Shown in pieces: positions 53,340-61,380 of a DNA stretch of 64,000 bases. The position numbers and the translations under genes were made by a program. The stretch's first letter is position 1. Each line of letters opens with the position of its first letter. The notes beneath the pieces were generated by a model, which made no database searches, was not told where the DNA came from, and was given only the letters and a program-made list of their open reading frames with translations. The stretch lies in NCBI RefSeq assembly GCF_003402235.1, contig NZ_QEWO01000005.1, positions 124,001 to 188,000 on the forward strand, written 5' to 3'. The stretch comes from Parahaliea mediterranea. Lineage in GTDB: Bacteria; Pseudomonadota; Gammaproteobacteria; Pseudomonadales; Halieaceae.

Positions 53340-53783
53340 TCAGCCACCTTTGGGGTGGTTTTCGCTGTCCCAGTACTTCTGCATTTCCAGATACAGGAAC
53401 GAGGCCGTCCAGGTGATCAGCACCAGCCCGGTGAGCGATTCAATGCCAGTGAGATAACGGATATTGCCCTGGGGCACAATGTCGCCAAAGCCCAGGGTGG
53501 TGTACACAGTGAAGGAATAGTACACGCAATCCAGCAAGCTGAGCGCATCCAGCCCTTCCAGGCTGCCCCAGTCGAGGTGCTCTATGGCGAGATAGTAGGC
53601 GATGGCAAAAATCCAGATTTCCGTGGCGTGGGCCAATAGCGCGCCGACGACGCCCAGCACAATACGAAACCGCGGGTGCAGCGGCACGGTTGATAAATAG
53701 CGGGACGTCTGGTGCAGGTATTCGTAGTGCAGGGCCACCACCAGAACCACCACCAGGCTGTTGATCACATAGGCAAGAAACAT
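53340..53783 (-). CDS. Two-pore-domain-type potassium channel protein
   Basis: A 147-residue membrane protein with an N-terminal helix, one more helix (about 40-65), the pore loop VYTTLGFGDIVPQ (K+ selectivity filter TLGFGD) and a final helix (LTGLVLITWTASFLYLEM). This is the Ion_trans_2 family. No cytoplasmic TrkA/RCK domain is present. Role is probably K+ conductance; gating unknown. Confidence 0.87.
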   Translation of the reverse strand: MFLAYVINSLVVVLVVALHYEYLHQTSRYLSTVPLHPRFRIVLGVVGALLAHATEIWIFAIAYYLAIEHLDWGSLEGLDALSLLDCVYYSFTVYTTLGFGDIVPQGNIRYLTGIESLTGLVLITWTASFLYLEMQKYWDSENHPKGG

Positions 53784-53923
53784 GGGCGCAGGTTTGTCGG
53801 CCTCGATAACACAATAGGCGGCACTGTACCGCGATCGCAGGTGGATTGCCCGTCGCGGCCTTGGCTTTGTAGTGCTGAAGCCGTGCTAACCTGCACAGCA
53901 ACAGCGAATGAAGGGCAACAGCC

Positions 53924-55165
53924 ATGAAGCGTGCAGATGTGATCGTGATCGGGGCGGGCATCATCGGCCTGTCCATCGCCTGGCAGCTGGCGCGCCGCAG
54001 CCACCTGTCAATTACCGTGCTGGAGAAGGGCGCCGGCACCGGCGAGGGCTCCACCGGCGCCTCCTCCGCCATCTGCCGCACCCGCTACTCCCTCGACAAC
54101 ATGATCCAGCTGGCGCGCGATGGCATCGCCGCCTACCGTCACTGGGCAGACTTTACCGGCCTGGCAACACCCCGCGCCGCTTTCGCCGAAGATGGCGTGC
54201 TGTGGATGCCGGGGGCCGATACCGACTGGGTCGAGCGTGAACACCGGCGCATGCAGGCGGTGGGTGTGGCCACCGACGTATTTGGCGACGACGAACTGCT
54301 GCGGCGCTACCCCGCCTTCAGCCCCTGCACCCTGGCCCCGGATACCGAAACCGGCGAGGCCCACACCTGCCGTGGCGGCGGCCGTTACCTGCTGGAAACC
54401 GAGGGCGGCTACATAGACCCGGTGGCCTGCGCCGACGACCTGCTGCAGGCCTGCCGCGGCGCCGGTGTGGCGGTGCGCTTTGGCGCGCAGGTGCAGGGCA
54501 TCGCCCAGTCTGGCGGCGCCGTGCGTGGGGTGACGCTGGCCAGTGGCGAGCAGCTGGCAGCGCCGGTGGTCATCAACGCCGCCGGCCCCTGGTGCAACCA
54601 ACTGAGCCGCGCGGCCGGGCTGACCCTGCCCTGGCATCTGCGTCCCACCCGCATCCAGGTGCTGTACCTGGAGCGCCCGGGGGACCTTGCCGGCCCCATC
54701 CCCGTCGCCGTGGACATGGCGGCGGGCATCTACTTCCGCTGCCAGAACCGCGGCCAGCAGCTGGTGGTGGGCTCCGTGCTGGAGGCCGACGAGCGCGAGC
54801 GCATCGACGATCCGGATCACTTCAACCGCAGCGCCGACGATGACTTTACCCACGCCAAGCTCCACGCCCTGCATCACCGCCTCCCGCAGCTGCCCTATCG
54901 CGGCGCCCTGCGTGGTTACTGCGGCCTCTACACCGTCAACGAAGAAGACGTGCACCCGCTGGTTGGGGAGAGCGCGCTAAAAGGCTTTTACCTTGCTAAC
55001 GGCTTTAGTGGCCACGGCTTCAAACTCGCCCCCGCCATCGGCGCCATGCTGGCGCGGCAGATCAGCGGCGAAGCCTGCACCACCTTTGACACAGCGGTGG
55101 ACCCGGCATTCTTCCGTATAGATAGAGCGCCAATCGCTATCGCGTCGAAGTCGGTGCTGGCGTAG
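53924..55165 (+). CDS. FAD-dependent amino-acid oxidase/dehydrogenase (DAO family)
   Basis: A 413-residue flavoprotein with the Rossmann site VIVIGAGIIGLSIAWQLARR, the sarcosine-oxidase-like segment GSTGASSAICRTRYS, and the C-terminal LVGESALKGFYLANGFSGHGFKLAPAIG. It looks like sarcosine oxidase beta/D-amino acid dehydrogenases. A role in D-hydroxyproline oxidation is conceivable given the pathway at 61.4-64 kb, but it is not in that operon. A TGCTAACCT extended -10 lies about 40 bases upstream. Confidence 0.88.
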   Translation: MKRADVIVIGAGIIGLSIAWQLARRSHLSITVLEKGAGTGEGSTGASSAICRTRYSLDNMIQLARDGIAAYRHWADFTGLATPRAAFAEDGVLWMPGADTDWVEREHRRMQAVGVATDVFGDDELLRRYPAFSPCTLAPDTETGEAHTCRGGGRYLLETEGGYIDPVACADDLLQACRGAGVAVRFGAQVQGIAQSGGAVRGVTLASGEQLAAPVVINAAGPWCNQLSRAAGLTLPWHLRPTRIQVLYLERPGDLAGPIPVAVDMAAGIYFRCQNRGQQLVVGSVLEADERERIDDPDHFNRSADDDFTHAKLHALHHRLPQLPYRGALRGYCGLYTVNEEDVHPLVGESALKGFYLANGFSGHGFKLAPAIGAMLARQISGEACTTFDTAVDPAFFRIDRAPIAIASKSVLA

Positions 55166-55170
55166 TGGCG

Positions 55171-55250
55171 GGTATAGGACGCTGGTATAAAGGGCTGGTA
55201 TAGCTGGTAGACATAGGGGCAGACTAAGCGGGTAGACACAGGCGGCAAGT
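55171..55250 (+). repeat. Degenerate short repeat in intergenic DNA
   Basis: Tandem and near-tandem copies of a GCTGGTATA/GGGTAGACA-like word: GGCGGGTATAGGA, GCTGGTATAAAGG, GCTGGTATA, GCTGGTAGACATAGG, CGGGTAGACACAGG. It fills most of the space between the oxidase stop and the TetR gene end. It contains no reading frame of interest. Confidence 0.6.
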
Positions 55251-55302
55251 GTTAAGGCAGGCTATCCGCGGAAAATGGGTATCAGCCGATACAATACAAA
55301 CA

Positions 55303-56085
55303 TCAGCCGTGCTTTTCGCCATCCGGCGGCTTAAAGGCGGATGTGCCGCGGCCGGTTTCACGATCGCTGTTATCAACATCACGGTCACCGCCACTATCAC
55401 CACCGCAATCACCACCATTATCACCAACACCGCGTAGATAGCGCCCGACCATATCCAGCATTTCCTCGATAAAGCCGTCGTCGTAAATGTACTGGGGATA
55501 ACGACTGGTCGCGTTATCAATGGCGCCGCGCAAAGCGCTCAGCACGATGAATGCGGCCTGCTCAACATTGTTAACGCGTAACTCATCGCGGTGTTGTGAG
55601 AGGATTTCGAGCCACCATTTTTCCGACCATTCCTCCCAGCTCTCCTGGCCGTCCGGGCCGGGCCGATAGGTAATTTCATAATGAAATTGGTGACGTGTAA
55701 AAAACTCCCTGTGCAGGCTTAGCAGCTCGCGGTTTATTGCAATCGGCACCTCGATAATCTGCCGCAGCTTGTCATTCAGGCTGCGCGCCAGGTACGCATT
55801 GCTTGCCAGTTCGCTTTGATACTGGCGGTCAATATCTTCAAGCTTGGCTTCAAAAATATCCGCCAGCACCGCTTCCCGATCAGGGTAATAGCGATACAGC
55901 GAAGCTATGCCAACGCCGGCGCGCTCTGCAATGCGGTTGGTGGTCAACGCAGCCGGGCCCGCCTCTTTCAGCAGGGCAAGGCCTGCCTCACGAATCGCGC
56001 GCACCAGTTCCCGAGAGCGCGATTGCTGCGGCTCGCGTCTCGGTGCCGGGGGTTCCTGCGTACTGCCTTTGTGTTTGTTAGCCAT
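55303..56085 (-). CDS. TetR-family transcriptional regulator
   Basis: A 260-residue repressor. After a basic, Pro-rich tail, the TetR helix-turn-helix spans about 22-70 (ALTTNRIAERAGVGIASLYRYYPDREAVLADIF, of which RAGVGIASLYRYYP is the recognition part). The ligand domain runs to about 215. The C-terminus is an unusual Gly/Asp low-complexity tail built from four-residue units (xGGD) encoded by a 12-bp tandem array. The ATG at 56085 excludes a non-family extension. It diverges from the Rieske oxygenase gene, its likely target. Confidence 0.9.
   Translation of the reverse strand: MANKHKGSTQEPPAPRREPQQSRSRELVRAIREAGLALLKEAGPAALTTNRIAERAGVGIASLYRYYPDREAVLADIFEAKLEDIDRQYQSELASNAYLARSLNDKLRQIIEVPIAINRELLSLHREFFTRHQFHYEITYRPGPDGQESWEEWSEKWWLEILSQHRDELRVNNVEQAAFIVLSALRGAIDNATSRYPQYIYDDGFIEEMLDMVGRYLRGVGDNGGDCGGDSGGDRDVDNSDRETGRGTSAFKPPDGEKHG
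55375..55434 (-). repeat. 12-bp in-frame tandem array in the TetR gene
   Basis: Plus-strand units: ACCGCCACTATC (55387-55398), ACCACCGCAATC (55399-55410), ACCACCATTATC (55411-55422), with degenerate flanking units to 55375 and 55434. Read on the coding strand they give the residues GVGD, NGGD, CGGD, SGGD and RDVD near residues 217-237. Confidence 0.85.
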
Positions 56086-56396
56086 GCGCTCGACATACCT
56101 GCCAAAAACGTGAATAGGGCAATGGAGCAAATTTTATTTCTTTATAAAACATGCAGATACAAAAACTCCCCGACGCACAAAAGTGGAGTATTGAGGGCCC
56201 TGGTCGATTGTTATTCTGAGTCCTCCTTCAAACCATAGGTGAAGTCGACGTTTTACGGCAACTGAAACACGCCAATCATCCCCTTACGTCTAAAAGGCGT
56301 TCAGCCGGTGGTGTACTTCCGGCCGAAAGCGGGTTGGTTGCAGCGTTTTCGTGCGGCGGCTGCCTGGTTGACGATTGATAACAACGGGGATGGAAA
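56086..56396. other. Divergent control region between TetR and Rieske genes
   Basis: A 311-base intergenic region, A/T-rich near the TetR end (TTTTATTTCTTTATAAAA at 56132-56149, possible operator) and more GC-rich toward the oxygenase. A minus-strand TATAAA within the A/T-rich part may serve the regulator. A short inverted repeat (GCCGG...CCGGC, near 56304-56325) lies further right. I see no gene in it. Confidence 0.6.
56132..56149. promoter_or_regulatory. Palindrome, candidate TetR operator
   Basis: TTTTAT (56132-56137), six spacer bases, ATAAAA (56144-56149). It overlaps the only promoter-like A/T-rich patch, 47-64 bases upstream of the regulator ATG. The arms are simple sequence, so chance is a real alternative. 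Confidence 0.4.
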
Positions 56397-57536
56397 GTGG
56401 AACACGAGGATGTCATAGCACTGACGCAGCGGCTCATCGACAGAGTGAATACCAACACGTCCGATGAGGCAGGGGAGACAATGACAGTCCCCAACAGTGT
56501 CTTTCTCGATGATGCGCTGTGGCAGCGGGAGCGCGAAGCGCTGTTCTTCTCGACGCCGCAAACCATTGGCTTTGCAGGCGAAGTAGCCAAGCCCGGCTCC
56601 TTTATGACAACCGAGTCCATGGGCATTCCCATTGTCGTTACGCGTGACGAAGCCGGGGTTTTGCATGCGTTCATCAACGCCTGTGCTCACCGCGGATCCC
56701 GTGTTGCAGACGGTTGTGGCGAAAGAAGGCGCCTGAACTGCCGCTTTCACGGCTGGAGCTACGCCCTGGATGGCCGCCTGGCAGGTCGTCCGCGAGACGA
56801 TGCTTTCGAGCCCGCCAACGACAACTTGAATCTCATTGAACTACCCGTCTCGGATTGCTCCGGCCTTATTGTGGTCGGCTTGCGCCCAACAATGAGCCAG
56901 TCAGTCGTTCACCACGCACTGGATGATATCGCGCCGGCATTCGCAGGTTATGCACTCGATAAAGTCCGCCCTGTTGAAACGCGCAGGTATGACGTGCGGG
57001 CCAATTGGAAAATGGTCGTCAACCTGAGTCATGAAAGCTACCACTTTGCCACCTTGCACCGCGACAGCCTTTCCCCGTTGATGACTGCGCATGCGGTCAC
57101 CGATGAGTTTGGAGACCACACGCGCTGGGCATTCCCGCTCAGGGAGATTGCCGACTTCGAGAATATCGATCGTAGCCAGTGGCCCAGCAGGCCCCCGGCG
57201 ACGATGAATCACACGATTTATCCCGGCACGGTGGTTGTTATTAACCCCAACGATGCTCAGATGTTGCGCGTTGAGCCCGGTCGAGACCCTGGCTCTTCCG
57301 TCGTTTATTACTCCGGCGTATGTAACGACCTTCATCCCATTGAAGAGGCGCGGCGTGCCTATGAATTTGGCGGCGATATTTTCAACGATGAAGATTTGCT
57401 GGCGGCAGAACAGTGCCAACAGGGCGTCGCTGCCTGCGCGCAGGGCACCACAATATTGGGTCGCAACGAGCCCATGGTCCAGTTCTGGCACCGTAAATGG
57501 CGCCAGGCAACGCAACCAGCGCTCGACAAGCAGTAG
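56397..57536 (+). CDS. Rieske non-heme iron oxygenase, alpha subunit
   Basis: A 379-residue ring-hydroxylating or demethylating oxygenase. The Rieske centre is C96-x-H98 (NACAHRG) and C115-x2-H118 (NCRFHGW). The mononuclear iron site shows NLSHESYHFATLH (His216, His221) and an acidic ligand near 331-333 (FNDEDLLAAEQCQQG). The start is GTG after GGGGATGGA. No beta subunit, ferredoxin or reductase gene is adjacent. With the TonB receptor downstream this looks like uptake and oxidation of one hydrophobic substrate, identity unknown. Confidence 0.9.
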   Translation: MEHEDVIALTQRLIDRVNTNTSDEAGETMTVPNSVFLDDALWQREREALFFSTPQTIGFAGEVAKPGSFMTTESMGIPIVVTRDEAGVLHAFINACAHRGSRVADGCGERRRLNCRFHGWSYALDGRLAGRPRDDAFEPANDNLNLIELPVSDCSGLIVVGLRPTMSQSVVHHALDDIAPAFAGYALDKVRPVETRRYDVRANWKMVVNLSHESYHFATLHRDSLSPLMTAHAVTDEFGDHTRWAFPLREIADFENIDRSQWPSRPPATMNHTIYPGTVVVINPNDAQMLRVEPGRDPGSSVVYYSGVCNDLHPIEEARRAYEFGGDIFNDEDLLAAEQCQQGVAACAQGTTILGRNEPMVQFWHRKWRQATQPALDKQ

Positions 57537-57585
57537 CTGCCAATAACGACAACAACCTCCAATAACTACAACCCGGGAGATGGCC

Positions 57586-60054
57586 ATGCAACACCCGACA
57601 TCCTGCTGCCGATTACTGCCCTTGGCGAGGGCAGTCGCCTGTGTTTCAGTCGCTCTGGCGGCGCCTGTAGCGGCCGCCAATAGTCTGGTTCTGGAAGAGG
57701 TGATCGTTACCGCCGAGCGACGCGAGAGCACTTTGCAGGACACGCCCATTGCGGTGACCGCCTTCAGTTCAGACAAGATTGCCGAGCTTGGCATCTACAG
57801 CGTCGCGGACATTGGCGGGTTGGCGCCCAATACCAATATACAGAAACAGCCGTCCTCCAACGCCAATATGTCGATCTACATCCGCGGGGTCGGTAGCGGC
57901 GAAAGCTCGGTGATTATTGACCCCAAAACGAGCTTCTACATTGATGGGATTTACAGCAGCAAAACCGTTGGCGCGGTGTTCGATATTGTGGACCTTGAGC
58001 GCATTGAAGTGCTGCGCGGCCCCCAGGGAACACTGTTTGGTCGCAACAGCACCGGCGGCGCCGTCAACGTAACCACCGTCAAGCCAAGTGGAAACTTGGG
58101 CGCTGCTCTGGAAGCCGGTGTGGGCAACGATGGTTATCATCGTCTGGCAGGTTCGGTGGATTTGCCGCAGCTCGCCGACATGCTGTCCGTGAAACTGTCG
58201 GCCATGAGCAGTGAATACGACGGCTGGGCGAAGAACACCGCAGAAAGTGCCGAGCAGAGCGAACTGGGTGGTGAAGACAGCACCGGCTTTCGCGCTGCCT
58301 TGCGGTTGGAGAGCGTTGATAGTCTGGTTTTGGACTATGCCTACGACAGGACAGACAATACCTACGTACCGGTGCCCTGGCAGGTGACCCATGTGCATAC
58401 GGAACTGTACAACGGCATCACTACCACGCCCTTTCCTTTCGCGCTTCTTGGCGGTGACCTGTATCGGCAGATGGCAGCGGATATCGGCGACCCGGACCAT
58501 CGCCGGGAACGCTTCTACTACGAGAACTACGGCGATGAGCAGCTGGACGTAGAAGGGCACACCTTTACCGCGCAATGGGATATCAACCCGTTCACAATCA
58601 AGTACATTTTCGGTGACCGGGAAACCGAGATGAGCCGGGGCGACGCCCCGCTGGGCGGTGGCACCTACTATGCCCGGGACTTATTCTGGGCCGACCTGAA
58701 CCCGGCGCTTGCAGTTGGTGATGTGGTCGCCAAGGACGCCTTCACCGCCTACAACGAAAAGACCTCAGTTGAACTGACAACGCATGAGCTGCAGGTTATC
58801 GGCGATGCCTTTGGGGGGCGCGTGCAGTACACCGGTGGTCTGTTCTACTACGAAGAACAAACCTTTGAATACAACCCCCAGCGATTCAACCTGCCGATTC
58901 AGTTGCTGATTGGCAGCTTCCCGGCGCCACTGCAAAGCCTGTACCAGAGCTTTGGCTATTGTGATGAGAACCTGGTGTGTTTTGGCAGCCAGCAACTGCC
59001 GTTCCTTGACCCTACCGGCGCCGCTGACCCCAACCTGAATGGCTTCGCCGATTTCGCCTACGGGCAGGAGACAAAATCCAAGGCGGCCTACGGGCAGGTG
59101 ACCTGGTCAATCAGCCAGCGCATCGACCTGAGTGCGGGCCTGCGCTATACCGAGGACGACAAGGAGGCATTCCTGTTCAACGAGGATTTTGGCCATGCCG
59201 CCCTGAGTGACGCCTTTGTTGGTGACGATCAGTGGGACAACCTCAGCTACCTGCTGCGGATGAACTGGGCAATGAGTGATGACATCAGCTTTTACGGCAC
59301 CTTTTCCACGGGTTACAACGGTGGCGGTTTCAATGCCCGGGCCTCCTCCGAGGCATCCTTCCGCACGCCGTTTGCAGAAGAGGAGCTGCAGTCGTTTGAA
59401 GTGGGTATGAAGTCAGAGTGGATGGATAGCCGGGTGCGGGCCAACCTCGCCCTGTTCTACAACGACTACACCGACATCCAGATCGCCCAGTTCGAGGCCG
59501 GCTCCGGCGGGGCGTCCAGCAACATTGTGAATGCCGGCGATGCCACCTACCAGGGGCTGGAAGTCGACCTCACCGCCATCCTGGCTGAAGGATGGCTGCT
59601 TGATTTCAACTATGGCTATCTGGATGCGCAGTTCAACGAGTACCTGGCGCTTGACCCTGCTACCAATGAATTTGTCGACATCTCCGATCGCACCACCGTC
59701 ACCCGTGCGCCAGAGCACAATGCCAATCTTGGCCTGCAGTACGACTTTCGCCCGTTCAGCTTTGGCGTTCTCAGTGCGCGCGTTGATGTCAGCTATACGG
59801 ATGAGTTTGTCTACCATGTCTTCAATAACCAGTACGACTCAACCGATGCGCATACCCTGGTCAATGCCAGGCTCAGCCTGAGCGACGTGCCAGTCAACCG
59901 CGATGGGGTGCTGCGCTTCTCCCTGTGGGGAAAAAACCTCACCGATGAGGAATACCGCCAGTGGGGTATCGATTTCGGCTCGCTGGGTTACGCCGGTGGC
60001 ACCTACAACCGGCCCACAACCTACGGCATAGACGTCACCTACCGCTTCCGCTGA
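57586..60054 (+). CDS. TonB-dependent receptor (catabolic type)
   Basis: An 822-residue receptor with signal peptide ending VAAA, then LEEVIVTAERRESTLQDTPIAVTAFS, the TonB box and plug start common in receptors for carbohydrates, aromatics and terpenoids rather than siderophores. The plug ends VLRGPQGTLFGRNSTGGAVN, and the barrel terminates TYGIDVTYRFR. Of two in-frame ATGs (57580, 57586) the second is better spaced from GGGAG. It lies 49 bases after the oxygenase and is probably co-transcribed. Confidence 0.92.
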   Translation: MQHPTSCCRLLPLARAVACVSVALAAPVAAANSLVLEEVIVTAERRESTLQDTPIAVTAFSSDKIAELGIYSVADIGGLAPNTNIQKQPSSNANMSIYIRGVGSGESSVIIDPKTSFYIDGIYSSKTVGAVFDIVDLERIEVLRGPQGTLFGRNSTGGAVNVTTVKPSGNLGAALEAGVGNDGYHRLAGSVDLPQLADMLSVKLSAMSSEYDGWAKNTAESAEQSELGGEDSTGFRAALRLESVDSLVLDYAYDRTDNTYVPVPWQVTHVHTELYNGITTTPFPFALLGGDLYRQMAADIGDPDHRRERFYYENYGDEQLDVEGHTFTAQWDINPFTIKYIFGDRETEMSRGDAPLGGGTYYARDLFWADLNPALAVGDVVAKDAFTAYNEKTSVELTTHELQVIGDAFGGRVQYTGGLFYYEEQTFEYNPQRFNLPIQLLIGSFPAPLQSLYQSFGYCDENLVCFGSQQLPFLDPTGAADPNLNGFADFAYGQETKSKAAYGQVTWSISQRIDLSAGLRYTEDDKEAFLFNEDFGHAALSDAFVGDDQWDNLSYLLRMNWAMSDDISFYGTFSTGYNGGGFNARASSEASFRTPFAEEELQSFEVGMKSEWMDSRVRANLALFYNDYTDIQIAQFEAGSGGASSNIVNAGDATYQGLEVDLTAILAEGWLLDFNYGYLDAQFNEYLALDPATNEFVDISDRTTVTRAPEHNANLGLQYDFRPFSFGVLSARVDVSYTDEFVYHVFNNQYDSTDAHTLVNARLSLSDVPVNRDGVLRFSLWGKNLTDEEYRQWGIDFGSLGYAGGTYNRPTTYGIDVTYRFR

Positions 60055-60218
60055 CTGACCAGGCAACGCAGGCAGCAGCCTGTGGTGCCGTTGGCCTGTG
60101 AGCAGGGCGCGATTGGGTCAGTGCGTGGTGCGATATGCATGAAAGCGCTGGCGGCGTTGCAGTAACGTTCCGGGTACTATTCAAGTGACGATGGGTTAAC
60201 TTGAGTGGTAAGCGAGAT

Positions 60219-61163
60219 ATGGTCATCCCCCGAATGCTATCCACGATGTTCACCACGACATTCACCACGACGTTCACCGCGATGTTTGCTGCGGTATTCG
60301 CAGCGATAGTTGCCGCAGTGTTGGCCGGCTGCAAGATCGAGATTCAGGTGCCGGAAGGCGGCAGTGTCGCATCCGTATCCGGTGCCTACACATGCCAGGC
60401 CGGTCAACACTGCGAGATCGGCGTTCACGATGTGTACTTCGATGAAACCTTTATCGCCCAGCCTTCACCTGGCTACGAATTCCTGTTGTGGAAGAAGGCG
60501 CCTTTGCGTTTATGCGGCGGCAAAGCCGATAGCTGCCCACTGAACACAACGGGATTTCCCGGAAACGATAACCTGTTGGCGTTTCTTGAATCTGACACCT
60601 CGTTCTACCTGGAGCCGGTGTTTCGAAAAACCGTGGCAGGCGAATACAAACTTGAGTACCGGGAAAGCGATCGCCCCCGTGTTATAGACAGCAACGGGCG
60701 AACTATCGGTAGCTACCTTGGGGTCAGCGAGTACGGATCCCCCTGGGACATCCAGGTCAACTTCAAAGGACTACCCGACAACTACACCCTGAGCGTCCTC
60801 CTGACCGGCTCGGCCCCATTGCCTCCTGATTTTTATCATGCCGACATAGCGTACTTCGGCGAGGCATGCGAAGACCGCTTCAACCCTATGGCCCTTACCC
60901 TTCCGAACCGCGGCTTCGACAAAACGCGTGTGTATATGCGCAGCCCCATAAAACTCTATATTCCCGACCCCAACGGCAGAACAAGCACCCGCTCCTACAA
61001 AAAATTCTGGGAGAGCGGCAGCTTGAACTGTGGCAGAAGTTCTACTCCTGAAATGAGGGATCGAGTGCATCCACTGCTGCCAACCAACTTGGAACTGCAT
61101 TTCCCGCTGACAGTTGAGGGCACGGATATCGTGATATTTCAGGATCCCCAGCTTGTCTTCTAA
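60219..61163 (+). CDS. Orphan lipoprotein with repeat-built signal peptide
   Basis: A predicted lipoprotein of about 314 residues. The signal peptide consists almost entirely of four-residue units (MLST, MFTT, TFTT, TFTA, MFAA, VFAA, IVAA, VLAG) and ends in a lipobox VLAG-C. The mature part has several cysteines (CQAGQHCEI, LRLCGGKADSCPL) and a region (FIAQPSPGYEFLLWKK) resembling bacterial repeat/InlB B-repeat folds. I recognise no named family. The start is uncertain: ATG 60219, ATG 60234, or TTG 60201. Confidence 0.75.
   Translation: MVIPRMLSTMFTTTFTTTFTAMFAAVFAAIVAAVLAGCKIEIQVPEGGSVASVSGAYTCQAGQHCEIGVHDVYFDETFIAQPSPGYEFLLWKKAPLRLCGGKADSCPLNTTGFPGNDNLLAFLESDTSFYLEPVFRKTVAGEYKLEYRESDRPRVIDSNGRTIGSYLGVSEYGSPWDIQVNFKGLPDNYTLSVLLTGSAPLPPDFYHADIAYFGEACEDRFNPMALTLPNRGFDKTRVYMRSPIKLYIPDPNGRTSTRSYKKFWESGSLNCGRSSTPEMRDRVHPLLPTNLELHFPLTVEGTDIVIFQDPQLVF
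60234..60329 (+). repeat. 12-bp in-frame tandem array encoding a signal peptide
   Basis: Eight 12-base units from ATGCTATCCACG to GTGTTGGCCGGC; the clearest are ATGTTCACCACG, ACATTCACCACG, ACGTTCACCGCG and ATGTTTGCTGCG. Divergence increases toward the 3' end, while hydrophobicity is kept up to the lipobox Cys at 60330. Confidence 0.88.
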
Positions 61164-61190
61164 AAAGAGCGGTGGCGGCATTGGACACAA

Positions 61191-61218
61191 AAAAGCCCCG
61201 CATGGCTGCGAGGCTTTT
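61191..61218 (-). terminator. Intrinsic terminator of tRNA-Phe
   Basis: AAAAGCC (61191-61197) with GGCTTTT (61212-61218), and CGCA with TGCG inside, form a hairpin with one mismatch and a TGGC loop. On the minus strand it is followed by a T-run (the A-run at about 61189-61194 on the plus strand), as expected just downstream of the tRNA. It may also act on the lipoprotein gene from the other side. Confidence 0.75.
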
Positions 61219-61226
61219 CAGGAATA

Positions 61227-61302
61227 TGGTGCCCGGAGACAGAATCGAACTGCCGACACGGGGATTTTCAATCCCCTGCTCTACCAACTGAGCTATCCGG
61301 GC
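61227..61302 (-). tRNA. tRNA-Phe (GAA)
   Basis: A 76-base tRNA with encoded CCA. Acceptor GCCCGGA pairs with TCCGGGC, the D-arm contains AGCTCAGTTGGTAGAGC, the anticodon stem is GGGGA/TCCCC with loop TTGAAAA (anticodon GAA), and the T-loop is GTTCGATTC. All arms are intact. Confidence 0.97.
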
Positions 61303-61380
61303 GAGGGTGCGCTGGGCGCGAGGGGGCGTATTAAACCCGCTGTATCGATAGGAGTCAAGCGTACTTTAATCTTCCCTGCC

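Noticed and set aside
61227..61302. tRNA-Phe as an attachment site for an integrated island
   Set aside because: No copy of the tRNA 3' end was seen near the other edge of the less GC-rich module (about 55.1-55.3 kb), and there is no integrase gene. Only the position is suggestive.
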